From Crossaster papposus (lineage: Eukaryota; Echinodermata; Asteroidea; Velatida; Solasteridae): a stretch of 64,000 bases of DNA. The position numbers and the translations under genes are program-made. This document shows, one piece after another, positions 10,060-21,192 of the stretch (the first letter of the stretch is position 1; each line of letters starts with the position of its first letter). The stretch is from the NCBI GenBank assembly GCA_037893245.1, contig JBAIAA010000607.1, forward strand, positions 62,001-126,000, read 5' to 3'. The notes under the pieces are model-generated. The model did not search any database. It had not been told where the DNA came from and worked only from the letters and a program-made list of their open reading frames with translations.

Positions 10060-11042
10060 TATTAAAGGAAATGTACAAAATTTGCTTTTGTTTGAAATTT
10101 AAGGAATGGATGGATTAAGGGGAGAATTAGTATGGTATGTTATAGCAAATATTGTTACACTGACTCGTTTCATGTTTTAGGTTCGTAGACCTAGCTTGAA
10201 TTATAAGAAAAAAATTACCATGTTTTTGTAGTCTGGTTCTCTAAACCAAGATGAAACGGAGCAATTTATAGACATTAAAGAATTGTAACATCAGAGAATC
10301 AGTCTATAGCAGGGGTGCGTTCCACTCACGCGCACGTTGCCAACGTTGGCCAACGACGTTGGCCAACGTTTGCGTTGTTCGCTTCAGTGGAACGCAATGT
10401 GCGCCGATTATGTTGGCTAATGCTAGCGAAAACGGCGAACGACATTCCGAGCTGTTCGCTGTTGGCCAGTGACGTATTTTAAAGATGGCGAAGAGGTTAG
10501 CAGACGGCAGTGTTCTTTTCACAGTTTTGATTTACGTTTCATACTTTTCGTTATACATGGTGGATTGTTTTGAGCAGTTACAGGGATCTTTTAAAGAAAA
10601 ATAATGAGTTGGACAAAAAGCAGCCAACCAAACGATGTCACTGTCAATGGGTGCCGCCATTTTGAAAACGTAGTTTTTAAAATTTCGTTCCACTTCAACT
10701 AACGCAAACTCAAAACGTAGGCGAACGTTCGCGCAAACAGTTCGCGTAAGTGGAACGCAGCCCTGGCTAATGTATACCCCTTCACAAGAGTGGAATTAAT
10801 AGCAAAAATAAACAGAGATTACTAAATATAAAAATATGAGTAGCAGTATTTGGAAAGAAAGCCCGTTTTATTTTCTAACGATGGTTGGCTGACCAGCGTT
10901 GAAAATTGATATGAAAATACCACTTTAATACTTGAAAATGGCAGCACATATAACAGGATCTGCTATTCTCTAACAGTACAGTAACGAGATAATTTTGTCA
11001 TTTTGTTTTTTGATGTTTGCAAATGTTGTATATTCCCTTTAA
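10060..11042 (-). mobile_element. Very diverged family A-like copy, split by another element
   Basis: Weak similarity on both sides of 10,307-10,769: GGAATGGATGGATTAAGGGG and TATAGCAAATATTGTTACACTGA on the left, GTTTGCAAATGTTGTATATTCC-CTTTAAAT on the right. It looks like an old copy interrupted by the TIR element below. Low certainty. Confidence 0.3.
10307..10769. mobile_element. TIR element with TGCGTTCCACT ends
   Basis: Left end TAGCAGGGGTGCGTTCCACT and right end (reverse complement TAGCCAGGGCTGCGTTCCAC) are inverted repeats differing by one inserted base. The interior has repeated GTTGGCCAACG palindromes just inside the left end and GAACGTTCGCG near the right. About 463 bp with no transposase, so a MITE; superfamily not assigned. 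Confidence 0.7.
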
Positions 11043-11792
11043 ATATGTGCATACTAATCATGTGGGCATGCCAAAATGTTTTGGCACCTGACTTTTGATG
11101 GAATTATTTTGGACACGCCCCTATCACAGTTGCCTGCTGTGAATGTGTGACGTAATTCACTTGGTTTGGTTCCCTCAAGTGCCATCTGTGAGCAAATATA
11201 TGGCTTAATGTGCAATAAAAACATGCAAATGAGGCCAGGGGCCAATTTAGCTTCGCGATGCTTCGAAACTCAATTTACAAAGTGTTGCATTTATTGCGTC
11301 CCATCTCGCCACACGTCGTTAGATCCATTTCACGAAAATCGTGATGCGCTGAACACATCACAACTTCCTTGACTACGGTTTATGTCTTAAAATATTAAAT
11401 AAAAAACTATATTACGGAGACAATGTGTTGGAAGTTGTAGATGGAACATTCATAGTACTTAGTCAATATGAATAAACCTTGAACATTGCACTTGAAATTT
11501 ATAATTATCTACCGGTAGAAGTCTACAGCAAGCATGTTTTTCTTTCAAACCGCATCATACATCAGCCATTTTTATTTACGTTTGGGAAACTTTTAGAGAA
11601 GAGATTCAATGACTCTTTGCTGAATATCGAACGACTATTTACTGTGCATTGATAACAGTCACCATTTCGTGCTCAAATACCGGTACAAGGTGCACCTATG
11701 ACAAATTGCCCGTACCACATCCTAGGGATACGACGTCTTGTAGCATATGTTTCATGAAATTGGGTGCAGTACAAATTTCATAGAGCTGTTTA
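10770..11792. other. Gene-free stretch
   Basis: No exon or RNA gene supported. Short frames around 11,054-11,372 have no domain-like content. Confidence 0.4.
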
Positions 11793-12141
11793 TTAAAGGT
11801 AGTATACACCATTTGCAGATATCGAAAATATTTACTACCAAATTATTAGGAAATATCTTACTCATCTGAAAATAAATAATGATTCTAGGCATCCAGCAAA
11901 ATGATTGCGCTAGATATTCTGTAATTATTCTGAAAAATTGAATTTTATGGAGAAAAATTTGCGATCGCCGTCCGGCAAAAAACAGAAATAACTACAGAAA
12001 TAACAAGAATAACTGCTCGACGCCGGTTGAAAACAAACTTCGGACAGGTCATGTAAACGATATTTACTATAAAATACAACCCCCCAAATCCACCCAATAT
12101 TAATAATTTGAGCAATTACCAATGGTGTATACTACCTTTAA
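11793..12141 (+). mobile_element. Family A MITE, copy 9 (with a paralogous empty site)
   Basis: Full ends with TTAA on each side. The left flank TTTCATAGAGCTGTTTATTAA and the right flank TTAAGCACAAAAATTGCC match, joined with a single TTAA, the uninterrupted sequence at 12,262-12,300 in the neighbouring tandem copy. This shows the insertion duplicated exactly TTAA. The interior lacks part of the CATCCATGATTG block. Confidence 0.9.
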
Positions 12142-12412
12142 GCACAAAAATTGCCTAACCCTTGCTCTTCGCGAGTTGTTTACTGCATGGCAGTGGTACA
12201 TTCTACCCACTCCCGCTGTGTGTATTGGAGGATTATACATTATGGGGGCGAATATTAAAGTTCATAGAGCTGCTTATAATATTAAGCACAAAAATTGCCT
12301 TACCCTTGCTCTATGTGAGTTGTTTACTGCATGGCAGTGGTACATTATAATGCACTCCAGCTGTGTGTATTGGAGGATTATACATTATGGGGGCAAATAT
12401 TAAAGTGTATTG
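12141..12412 (+). repeat. 144-bp tandem duplication (about two units)
   Basis: Unit 1 starts at 12,141 (AGCACAAAAATTGCCTAACC) and unit 2 at 12,285. Both contain TTGTTTACTGCATGGCAGTGG and TGTGTATTGGAGGATTATAC. Unit 2 ends near 12,412. A third partial unit end (CATAGAGCTG) lies left of the MITE at about 11,780, so the MITE landed inside this array. Confidence 0.85.
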
Positions 12413-13674
12413 AGGGTAAAAAAAAGAGCAAGTGTTAAACACCAACAAAACTTGCTCAGGAAAACCAGCTTACCAGCCACAAGTCTATATGATACTGTTT
12501 GTGATGTAGCTGACATTATAGCCAATAGTAATAGCATAACAATCACATGAAATGTTGGCTTGTATTCCTAATTTACATGGTTTTTGTTCTTCTAAAAGCA
12601 AGATTGTAAGCAGGTGTAAACAAATTGGCCCCTGCTGTTCACAAATAATTACCTATTCCTCCCACAATGTAACGATATTCATCAGATGTCCCTCAGATAG
12701 TTTCTTGTTACATGTACAACTTAAAATCAATATTAAATACACACACTATCCGGTGAGTCACCACACTTAATAACACTGGTATTATAAGCCTCAAATGGGA
12801 GTGTTGATGAACAAAATATTGTTAGGAATACAAAAACTGCCATACCTGAGCAGTGACGTAAATCTTTGATTGTCTCCAATACACAGAGAGTGATGTCCAC
12901 ACAACACTAGGCTGTTGATCAATGCATTCAACTGATGAATATTTGTGCAAGCAAAGTCCAAAGCTTGTCTGTGTTACTGCATTTTAACTGCCTTCAATCA
13001 TGTCAATGGGTATACACTGTACTATACTTTGGGTATACTATAGAGTATCATAGCACAGTACATACCGTACTGTACATAAACATATAATTACCAGTATTTC
13101 AATCTACATGTGTACACGTACTGTACAGTGTATGTACTTATGCATACCCAGTGTAAAATAGTTAATTCTGGTCCAAAGTTTAATTTTTCTAAAAACAGGG
13201 TCGACCAGAGGTCAGTACACAGGCTACCTGTGAACAATTATACAAATAATGAATGTTTGTGTGTGCGATTGTGAGAGTACCGTAATTTCATCGATTGTGA
13301 GAGTACCGTAATTTCATGAGGCTTGGAATAGAATATATTATTTTCATTACACGAACGTGAAACATTCATTATTTGTTTTCTACAAAGCCTGAATAAATCC
13401 TCGTCATCTGATTGGTCAGAAAGCGACCGCGCTTCGGAAGTTCTATTCACCGTTGAATAGTAGTGTTTGCGGTGCGGCCGTGACGTGTGATGGAATGAAT
13501 AATTCAATGCATGTGATCAACGATCAACCAATCAGATGACATGGATTGTATAATACCCCTGTATCAAAATGGGTCCATGTGGTTACTGATCTAAAGTCAG
13601 TCTTCTCACAGCTACCGGTAAATCATTGGTTTTATGTAACTGCTCATCTTCAAATTTACTTTGTAACATTGGAA
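12413..13674. other. Gene-free stretch
   Basis: No exon supported. A 31-bp direct duplication (GATTGTGAGAGTACCGTAATTTCAT core) stands at 13,267-13,318. GTACTGTAC and TACATGTG palindromes cluster near 13,060-13,140. Confidence 0.4.
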
Positions 13675-14555
13675 CAGTTGAACGTCGCTATACCAAACGC
13701 CGCTACCAAACATTCGGCTATAGCGAACATCATCTTGGCTCCCAATTTGTGTAAAAAAATACCCAAGACTTTTGTTGAAAAAAAATCTATGAATTTTACA
13801 AAATCCACCGACCTTTTCTCCAAATTTTTTCCCTTAACATTCATGTTGAAATCCACTGGGTATATAGAACGCTATTAATTTTAGGCCGTTTTTAATTCCA
13901 AACTACTTCTGCTTTATAAAGAGGGTGCCAAGGACGGGTGCCAAGGACGGGTGCCAAGGACGGGTGCCAAGGACGGGTGCCAAGGACGGGTGCCAAGGAC
14001 GGGTGCCAAGGACGGGTGCCAAGGACGGGTGCCAAGGACGGGTGCCAAGGACGGGTGCCAAGGACGGGTGCCAAGGACGGGTGCCAAGGACGGGTGCCAA
14101 GGACGGGTGCCAAGGACGGGTGCCAAGGACGGGTGCCAAGGACGGGTGCCAAGGACGGGTGCCAAGGACGGGTGCCAAGGACGGGTGCCAAGGACGGGTG
14201 CCAAGGACGGGTGCCAAGGACGGGTGCCAAGGACGGGTGCCAAGGACGGGTGCCAAGGACGGGTGCCAAGGACGGGTGCCAAGGACGGGTGCCAAGGACG
14301 GGTGCCAAGGACGGGTGCCAAGGACGGGTGCCAAGGACGGGTGCCAAGGACGGGTGCCAAGGACGGGTGCCAAGGACGGGTGCCAAGGACGGGTGCCAAG
14401 GACGGGTGCCAAGGACGGGTGCCAAGGACGGGTGCCAAGGACGGACACCATCTTGAAAAATAGACTGGCGGTTGAAAATCGCTATACCGAACAATCGATA
14501 TACACTGAACGAAATCTGTAAATCCTGTGATGTTCATTATAGCAGCGTTCAGCTG
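13675..14555. mobile_element. pogo/Tigger-like MITE containing a minisatellite
   Basis: The ends are inverted: CAGTTGAACGTCGCTATA on the left and CAGCTGAACGCTGCTATA (reverse complement) on the right. CAG(T/C)TGAAC with CGCTATA repeats resembles ends of pogo/Tigger-type mariner elements, an inference from terminal similarity only. The inner flanks repeat the CGCTATACC(A/G)AAC theme. The middle is occupied by the 13-bp minisatellite at 13,923-14,442. No TA duplication is evident and no transposase is present. Confidence 0.55.
13923..14442. repeat. Perfect minisatellite, 40 x 13 bp (GGGTGCCAAGGAC)
   Basis: The unit GGGTGCCAAGGAC repeats exactly 40 times over 520 bp with no mismatch that I can see. 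Because 13 is not a multiple of 3 and the unit creates no stop in any phase, long frames are open on both strands (for example repeated CQGRVPRTGAKDG on + and LAPVLGTRPWHPS on -). These frames are a by-product of the repeat and not genes. Perfect homogeneity implies recent expansion. Confidence 0.97.
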
Positions 14556-15710
14556 GTTCAATGACACTGACATAAAATGTTTACTGTGGGTACATGTACC
14601 TAATGAGGTACAGTGTACCATACATGTACCAACATACATGTAATAATCAGTTCCAACACAGGGCAGTGACCATAGAAACAGTCAAACCTGTATGACACAA
14701 ACATTTTCTTTGGATGTTGCTTACTCAAACTAGTAGAAAAACAAGAAAAGATACGTGTGTTAACCAACACAAATGACTGAAAACACTGTACTGCATGTAC
14801 CTATTCTCATTATGGCTCCACCCTTTTTATCAAGTTTTTAATGCTGGGATCCATCAGGGTCACTGTTTTGTTTAGGTATGTACAGAGGGACCAACCTGCA
14901 TACATACCAAATTTGAAGTTAATACGTGTACATGTCAAGTTCCACCATGTCTATTGTTTAAACCACAATGACCTTGACCTATGGAGTTCAACAGGATTGT
15001 AGAGGACACCAACACCAACCCCAACCCAAATACCAACCATGTCTATTGTTCAAACTATCAACCTTGACCTACTGGGGTCCAAAATTAGGGTTCCTAATTA
15101 GCCCACACACCAAGTATGAAGTTGATACCACATGCAGTACCCGTGGAGTCCTTCTCAATATATATAAATATTGTGCCTACCCCTATATACCCAGTACATG
15201 TACATAATGTACGTGTACACGTACATGTACATGTAATACATTTTCAGTGTGAAGGATCCCAATACCAATTCCAACATCCTTCTCTAGTTCTCATCTTAAC
15301 AATCTATTGACCTTGATCAGATTGTTCACTGGAGGAAACATGTGATCCACGTGTACAATGTACAGGTCTACCTGTAGAGCGAATCTGGATCTTTACTTCG
15401 CTCATTTTACTTTCCTCACTCAACTGGTACTGCATGTATTTTCCTTTATGCCAGTACTGTAGTTTCAAGGTTCCATTCCCACAAGCACAGCTGACAAACC
15501 CCAGTACTAGATCATCAGAAGCCTGTCACTCAACAGGTTTTTTGTATGACCTTCACACCTGGTCTATCTGCAGTGGAAGTTTCATGGTTGACCTGAGATG
15601 TTGTCCCAGGATCAGGGCTTCCCAGCATGCAGAAAGTCCATGGTTGAGTCCCAGTATTCACACCATAATAAAAGTCTGATGACTTGGGAACTGGAAAAGG
15701 TGGCTGATTG
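14556..15710. other. Gene-free stretch with a loose internal repeat
   Basis: CCATGTCTATTGTT(T/C)AAAC followed by ACCTTGACCTA occurs at about 14,945 and 15,038, with a third weaker version near 15,295. Otherwise ACGTGTACACGTACATGTAC-type palindromes. No exon supported. Confidence 0.4.
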
Positions 15711-15713
15711 AAC

Positions 15714-15783
15714 CATGGAGGAATACCTTCTTATTCCTCCATGATTGAACCATGGAGGTACCGGTAGGTTTCCTACCTCCATG
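15714..15783. repeat. Twin hairpins with CATGGAGG arms
   Basis: First hairpin: CATGGAGGAAT (15,714-15,724), loop ACCTTCTT, ATTCCTCCATG (15,733-15,743). Second hairpin: CATGGAGGTA (15,751-15,760), 13-nt loop, TACCTCCATG (15,774-15,783). TGATTGAAC borders each arm, so the two are a duplicated cassette. Arms match the hairpin at 5,883-5,914. Confidence 0.85.
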
Positions 15784-18361
15784 ATTGAACCTTGACTTAT
15801 CCTGCTGTTCCCCCCAAACCTTATGTTATAGTTAATGAATCAGCTGGTCAGCAAGTCAGTGCCTCAGTAAGTCAGGACAAAAGGCTGGCAATTTGGGGGC
15901 CAGAAAAAAACATGTTCATTAATTCAACCTCAGACAGTATCATCATTTGCATGCCCAGGTTTGATGGAAAGGGATTAAGATTTTAATTGAATGGTGTGAA
16001 TTGATAACGATTTTTTTTAAAGATAAAACAAAAAATACCCAAAACAGTAATTTGGGAGACCCTCTTGTTTTACAGTTCAAAAACTGCTTTTGCATTTGAC
16101 AGCCAGTTTCAAAGTGACTTCACGCAAAAGCGAATGCGATACAAATTTGACGTCGCAATGCATTCACTGCGAACATTTGCTGGAGTTGAATGTGTTCAAC
16201 TTTTGCGAATTCGCAGCATGAACAACTTTTGTGTAACACATTTGTGTTAGCGCCGAGTATGAACTAGCCTTTATGCATTCTTTGTTCTTCAGAATAACCT
16301 GAAGTGGGAGTCTCACATATTGTCGTTTTTACCTCATAATTTCTCTTAAATCAAAATCTTGCCCTCTTTCTATACAATTTTGCTTACTTTTTCTGCTTGT
16401 ATCATTGCCAAATTCTAAAAACATAAAAAAGTTTTTATTCACTTATGGAACAGGGGTCCTATAAAAATACACGATAACCAAGGTGACAATGACATTTCCC
16501 TGTCTTTTTGTTTCTTTGCTATTCGTTTCTCCATTAAATTGTCCCCTAGTCCACCACTTGTCTGACTAAACCCTCTTCCCCAAAGAGATATAATAAACGC
16601 TAGTTGGACGAGTATACATGCGTTTACGAACTGGCACTTACTGGGTACCGGCAACAAAAGGGCAGCAATGGAACAATGGTACCCCACAGTCCCGTCTTTA
16701 TCGCATACGGGAATTAATAGTGTCTGATACTTTACAACACAATGTACATGTACACAAACTCATGAATCCAAGACAAAAACCTTCTCACTTAAAATTATAA
16801 GCCATTCCTTCTCAAAAATTGTCAACTTATTACCTTCCAACACTCTTGATCCCAAAACAGGTACATGTGTACTTACCATAAGTGCCATCAAATTACACTG
16901 TATCCATTACGACACTTCCAAAACACCAAGCACGTCAACTGCAATTGTCAGAAAAACCCTGAATCTATGTAGCTCAGTAGCTGGTACATGTACACCCACA
17001 TGTACCAATGTTTTCATCAAGTGAATCGCCCATCCACAGAATCATATTCCCTTGAAACTTGCAAGAACGTGAACACACCAATTCCTAAACTAAACTAGAC
17101 AGGAGTGGCTCTATGTCAGAACTGTACATCAAGAATCGAGACACACTGTGTGCATGCCTGATGGCAATGTATTATCACATTGTGTACATGTACCGCCCAT
17201 ACTCTCAAAGAAATCGGTGTTTAGTGAGTAACCCCTAAATTCCAGCAGGACAGTGCACCAGCCATGAGCCTAATCATCCATAAAATTCACCCGTAAAATT
17301 CACCCAAGCCATTGTGTTCTTGGTATTTCTAAACTCTTTTACTAGAGTCAGGGTGTCTTTCAGACTACAATGCTCCAATCTCGGCTTTGTGATTAAAAGC
17401 GCAGAGGCATACAGACTGTGCCTTTGAATTTCAAACAGCGCCCCACAAATAAAAATAAAAAATATAGGCCAGATGACGTACTGAGTTTTAGTTGCGACTT
17501 TCAGCAAGACTATTATTGTTACATTCCTGGCATACTATTGCATACTGTACTTGTACCTTCCATTGTCAAGATTTGAGATTGAAACACAAAGAAAATTTGA
17601 AATATATGCAGTTTTGCCCAAATACCCAGTGGCGGATGGATGGATGGATGGATGGATAGATAGAGAGAGAAAGTGAGGGGGGTTGCAAACAAAACCGAAG
17701 CCCCCAAGATTGGTACATGTAATATCAATGTACATATATTTATTACAACTATTACAACTTTTCTATTGCAAATAAAACCAAAACGTTACATGTTATTGCA
17801 GGGCACCAGCCAGCTTGTAAACGATATGCGTAAATCGACTTGGAACAAGGTGATCGCTATTCAAAATAGTGCCCAAAACATCGTCATGTAATTGTGAATT
17901 TCGCAGTTTTCACAGAACTTTGTTTTGTGAGTGACATCATGCATCATGATGACTACCAAAAGGGACAGTTTTCTACGCAAAGGAATTTTAGTTCATCACG
18001 TCAACAAAGACAAACAGCAGGCATTTTGTAAGGTTTGTCGGTGAGATCTCTCTATCACACCAAATCAAAACTACATGTACCGGTATACAAGTATGGATAG
18101 CAATAGAGCGAAGCACAGTCAACAATAAAATTGAAATTGTGTTCCCCATCACAAGCATGACTAGACTTAAACGTTCACATCACAAGTTTTAAACGTCACA
18201 TGAGCCGAGTCTTTGTTCACTTGGAACTATTCATTGTCATGTGAAACAAAAATTCTTATATAATTAAATAAACTTCTACTCAGAAATTTCAAAGAAAAGT
18301 AGCTAGGAATCACCTCAGATTGCACAACAGAGAATCTAGAATCCAATTTATTTGGGGGCCC
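15784..18361. other. Gene-free stretch
   Basis: No exon supported. 16,065-16,260 is rich in TTTGCGAA/TTCGC words resembling the interior of the 26.1-kb TIR element but has no ends. A GGAT/GATA microsatellite stands at 17,634-17,660. Several GTACATGTAC palindromes. Confidence 0.4.
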
Positions 18362-18777
18362 TTAAAAAGGTAGGATACACCATTGGTAATTGCTTGTATT
18401 TTAACCCTAACACTCGGTCCTCAATTCTCCAAATTCATTATGATTTCGCACACACCAAAGTGAGTTATGGTTATAGTAAATATTTTTAACTGACTTGTTC
18501 GAAGTTTTACAATCATGGATGCTGAGAAAAAAAGAAAGAAAACCGGCGTTCTTTTTCAACCGGCGTCGGGCAGTTCTTGTGTTTCTTTTTTTTTCTCGCA
18601 ATAGCCATCCGGCAATCACAATTTTTTTTAAATCAAAATTAAATTTTTCTGAACAATTACAGGATATTTAGCACAATCATTTGGCTAAATGCCTACAATC
18701 ATATACTTTCAAAACTTTTCTTAATAATTCGGTAGTAAAATTGTTCGATATCTGCAAATGGTGTATCCTACCTTTAA
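18362..18777 (-). mobile_element. Family A MITE, copy 10
   Basis: Reversed copy with TTAA at both ends. The usual ATTATCATGAATGGGTGGATTTGG block is replaced by about 60 bp starting TTTTAACCCTAACACTCGG. The central hairpin is degraded (GCAATAGCCATCCGGCAATC). Confidence 0.85.
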
Positions 18778-19084
18778 GCGGGCCCCGGACCCCACACCTT
18801 CAATAGCTTAACACTACGAGCTTGCTGGTATCATACTAAGAGTTCAATAGACCAGTTTCCCAATGAATGTGTCTACTGGTACATGTACCGGTACATGTAA
18901 TTCTGGCACTGTTTTTTGTACAGTGACTGGGAGAGTACTGGTACCGGTACATGTATTTTGTTACAATAGAAAAGTATACACATAAACTGAGACCCATACA
19001 TACAAGATTTTCACAACACCCGATACAAATTCAATCTTTGGCTGTGGTACCCGCTGCAAATCAGAATCGATCCAGTCAGCTGAC
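18778..19084. other. Gene-free stretch, palindrome-rich
   Basis: Contains TACATGTACCGGTACATGTA at 18,878-18,897, that is, three CATG/CCGG units in series, and GTACCGGTACATGTA near 18,941. No gene. Confidence 0.4.
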
Positions 19085-19146
19085 CCGGGCTAGCTTGGTA
19101 CATGTAATGCATCTAGAAAGCAGGAGGTTGTGGGTTCGAGTCATAC
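19085..19146 (+). repeat. tRNA-like sequence (SINE head or tRNA relic)
   Basis: CTAGCTTGGTA...ATGCATCTAGAAAGCAGG followed by GGTTGTGGGTTCGAGTCAT resembles polymerase III A and B boxes with the spacing of a tRNA. A hexamer (TACATGTA at 19,099-19,106) sits in the D-loop position where tRNAs have TA. There is no intact acceptor stem, so not a functional tRNA gene. Confidence 0.5.
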
Positions 19147-19784
19147 ATTGTACTCTCACCCAAGTCAGCAATTTATTTATCCCCCAAAGAATGACTTGCA
19201 GAAACAATGGAGTATGCTGTGTATAAAATAAATACGACGGTGCATGGCTAACATCAAATTTAGAATTTCAAAAGCCCAAGGTGCAACACTAAAATAATAG
19301 TAACAAAGTTGGCACAAGATTCTACATTTACTCCCACACCAAGATGACATTTAAAAAGATCTTCCAGCAGAAAGCTACATTGGCCGCTGACCACAAATTG
19401 AACCACACCTTCAGCCCCCCCCCCCTTCCTCTTTTCCTGTTCTAAAGGTGACCCTAAGTGTTTGATGATTATATCTTGTGATTGCCCAGCCTACTGGAAG
19501 GATGCTGAATCACCAACAACTCCTGGCTATTTTGGCTAGAATTTGGAACATCCTTCCAAGAGACCTTACTCAACTGCGCATCTTTTGCTATAGCTTGAAG
19601 CAAGGTGTGCAGTCATTCCAGCTCCGCTAAGTCAGCCTGAGTTAATTAATCTTAACCGCACCGTTTGTGGTATGTACCGGTATCACCTTTTTTATAGCTC
19701 CGTGGTATCATCTTGCATGCACACAACCACCGTACTACATCCACCTGATGGTGGACTATACTTCACCAGAATTAAGAGAGAATT

Positions 19785-19925
19785 AAAGAGGACCTGACAC
19801 GGGATTGGTTTTCAAAAACCTCGATCTGAGACAGGTTCAGGCCAGCATCTGTGGGAAGCAGTAGCACACCCTGATATTTCCAGCCTCACTCACTGCAAGC
19901 TGGTCACTGACAGATATGATGGCCG
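19785..19925. mobile_element. Family T fragment
   Basis: AGACAGGTTCAGGCCAGCAT followed by CTGTGGGAAGC and later TGGTCACTGACAGATAT matches the interior of the family T copy at 24,312-24,518. Ends are missing. Confidence 0.6.
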
Positions 19926-20680
19926 TAAATATTTTATACCCTAACCCGAACACTAACCCTTACCCACATCCTAACCCTAGTTTATCAGTTTATTTTGAGT
20001 TGATCTGTATAGTGAAAAAACCTTGTGGAGGCCTTTACACCTATATAAATGACCCTGTGGAGACGTATTCATTCCCATTGTGTTCACGTCTTTACAGGGT
20101 ACCGTATTTCCCTCCACATGTACTGTACATTGATTCACTGATAAAAAACAAGTATGGATGGGTAACTGTACCTGTAGTACCTACTGTACATGTACAGCAT
20201 TTTAGCTAAATACCAGCTACATACATGTATCTCTTTGATTTCAAGTCTACAGCACGGCACACTGTCAACAATTGCCACGATTTGTCAGGATTCTGTTCAC
20301 TTTGGTAAAAGTGTAGCTTACTTTTTATTGCACTAGCTGTGCTTTATTTACTGTCAGCTTCTAAAGCCACAATAATAGCCACAGACATCCAGTATGTTTT
20401 TTTCTGCATGCCTTCACATATCATCTTGAAATGTAGAGCACCATATTTGGCGTTTCAGCATAATGTGATACATGTACATATTACACATGTACATGTACAT
20501 GTATGTATGACATGTACATGTACCCTACGGAACGTTAATAAAACAATCTGCCTGTTATTCTGCATTTCCTAAGGCCAGGCATTCACTACCAGCCGGTAAC
20601 TGTACCGGCCAGCCTGTAGCTTGGCCGGTAAGTTTTATCCCCTTCATACTGGCCAAGGTACTGACCAAGGCTCTGACATG
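19926..20680. other. Gene-free stretch
   Basis: Starts with a degenerate CCCTAACCC string (about 19,938-19,978). Contains a CATGTA microsatellite-like run at 20,468-20,525. No exon supported. Confidence 0.4.
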
Positions 20681-20899
20681 AGCCGCGTTCACATTGGACT
20701 TAATATTGTCAAATGTTACGGTACGTGATTGTCAAAGTTCACGGTGTTAAATCCTCCGCTAGAAGCTTGGGCCTGTAGATCTTACTGTTGCGGAGGGTAA
20801 AATGAACAATTTGACAATGTTACCGCCTGTCCGCATTGGATTTAATTTGGTTAAGTTCTCCGTAGGTTTTACCAAAAAAAGTCCAATGCGAACGCGGCT
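20681..20899. mobile_element. Family H MITE, copy 1
   Basis: 219 bp with inverted ends AGCCGCGTTCACATTGGACT and (reverse complement of right end) AGCCGCGTTCGCATTGGACT. Interior is a short CG-containing spacer. Related ends occur at 28,808 and 45,037. Harbinger-like grouping rests on the TAA duplication of copy 2. Confidence 0.75.
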
Positions 20900-21039
20900 T
20901 TAGGCACCTACATGTACCGGTACGTTCCTGCTTTGGATATCCTTTGTGTTCATGCTCGATGATAACAGGTTCCAAATCTGGGACTAAACAATGTGTTTAA
21001 TCATAGAGAAAGGTCCTTAAGCGGCCTTAAAGGGCCTTA

Positions 21040-21192
21040 AGCACTTGACCAGGGGAACATATATAGGAACCGGGGAAACATATTAGGAACCAGGGGAACA
21101 TACATGTATGTACGGAGCGGGAAAACCTAATAAGGACCGGGGAACACATGGGACTGGGGCAACATAGAGGACCAGAGGAACATGGGTACACA
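21040..21192 (+). repeat. Degenerate GGGGAACATA-AGGAACC minisatellite
   Basis: Six to seven imperfect units of roughly 17-24 bp built from GGGGAACATA and AGGA(A)CC(A/G), e.g. AGGAACCGGGGAAACATATT and AGGAACCAGGGGAACATACA. Confidence 0.65.

Noticed and set aside
13923-14442. CRISPR-like array
   Set aside because: Units are directly tandem with no spacers, and the genome is eukaryotic.
13892-14639. Several 170-241-codon frames on both strands over the 13-bp array
   Set aside because: All are by-products of a stop-free tandem repeat whose unit length is not divisible by three; no start context, splicing or domain supports a protein.
19938-19978. Interstitial telomeric repeat
   Set aside because: The CCCTAACCC-like units are irregular (CCCGAAC, ACTAACCC, TTACCC) and only about 40 bp; not a true telomeric array.
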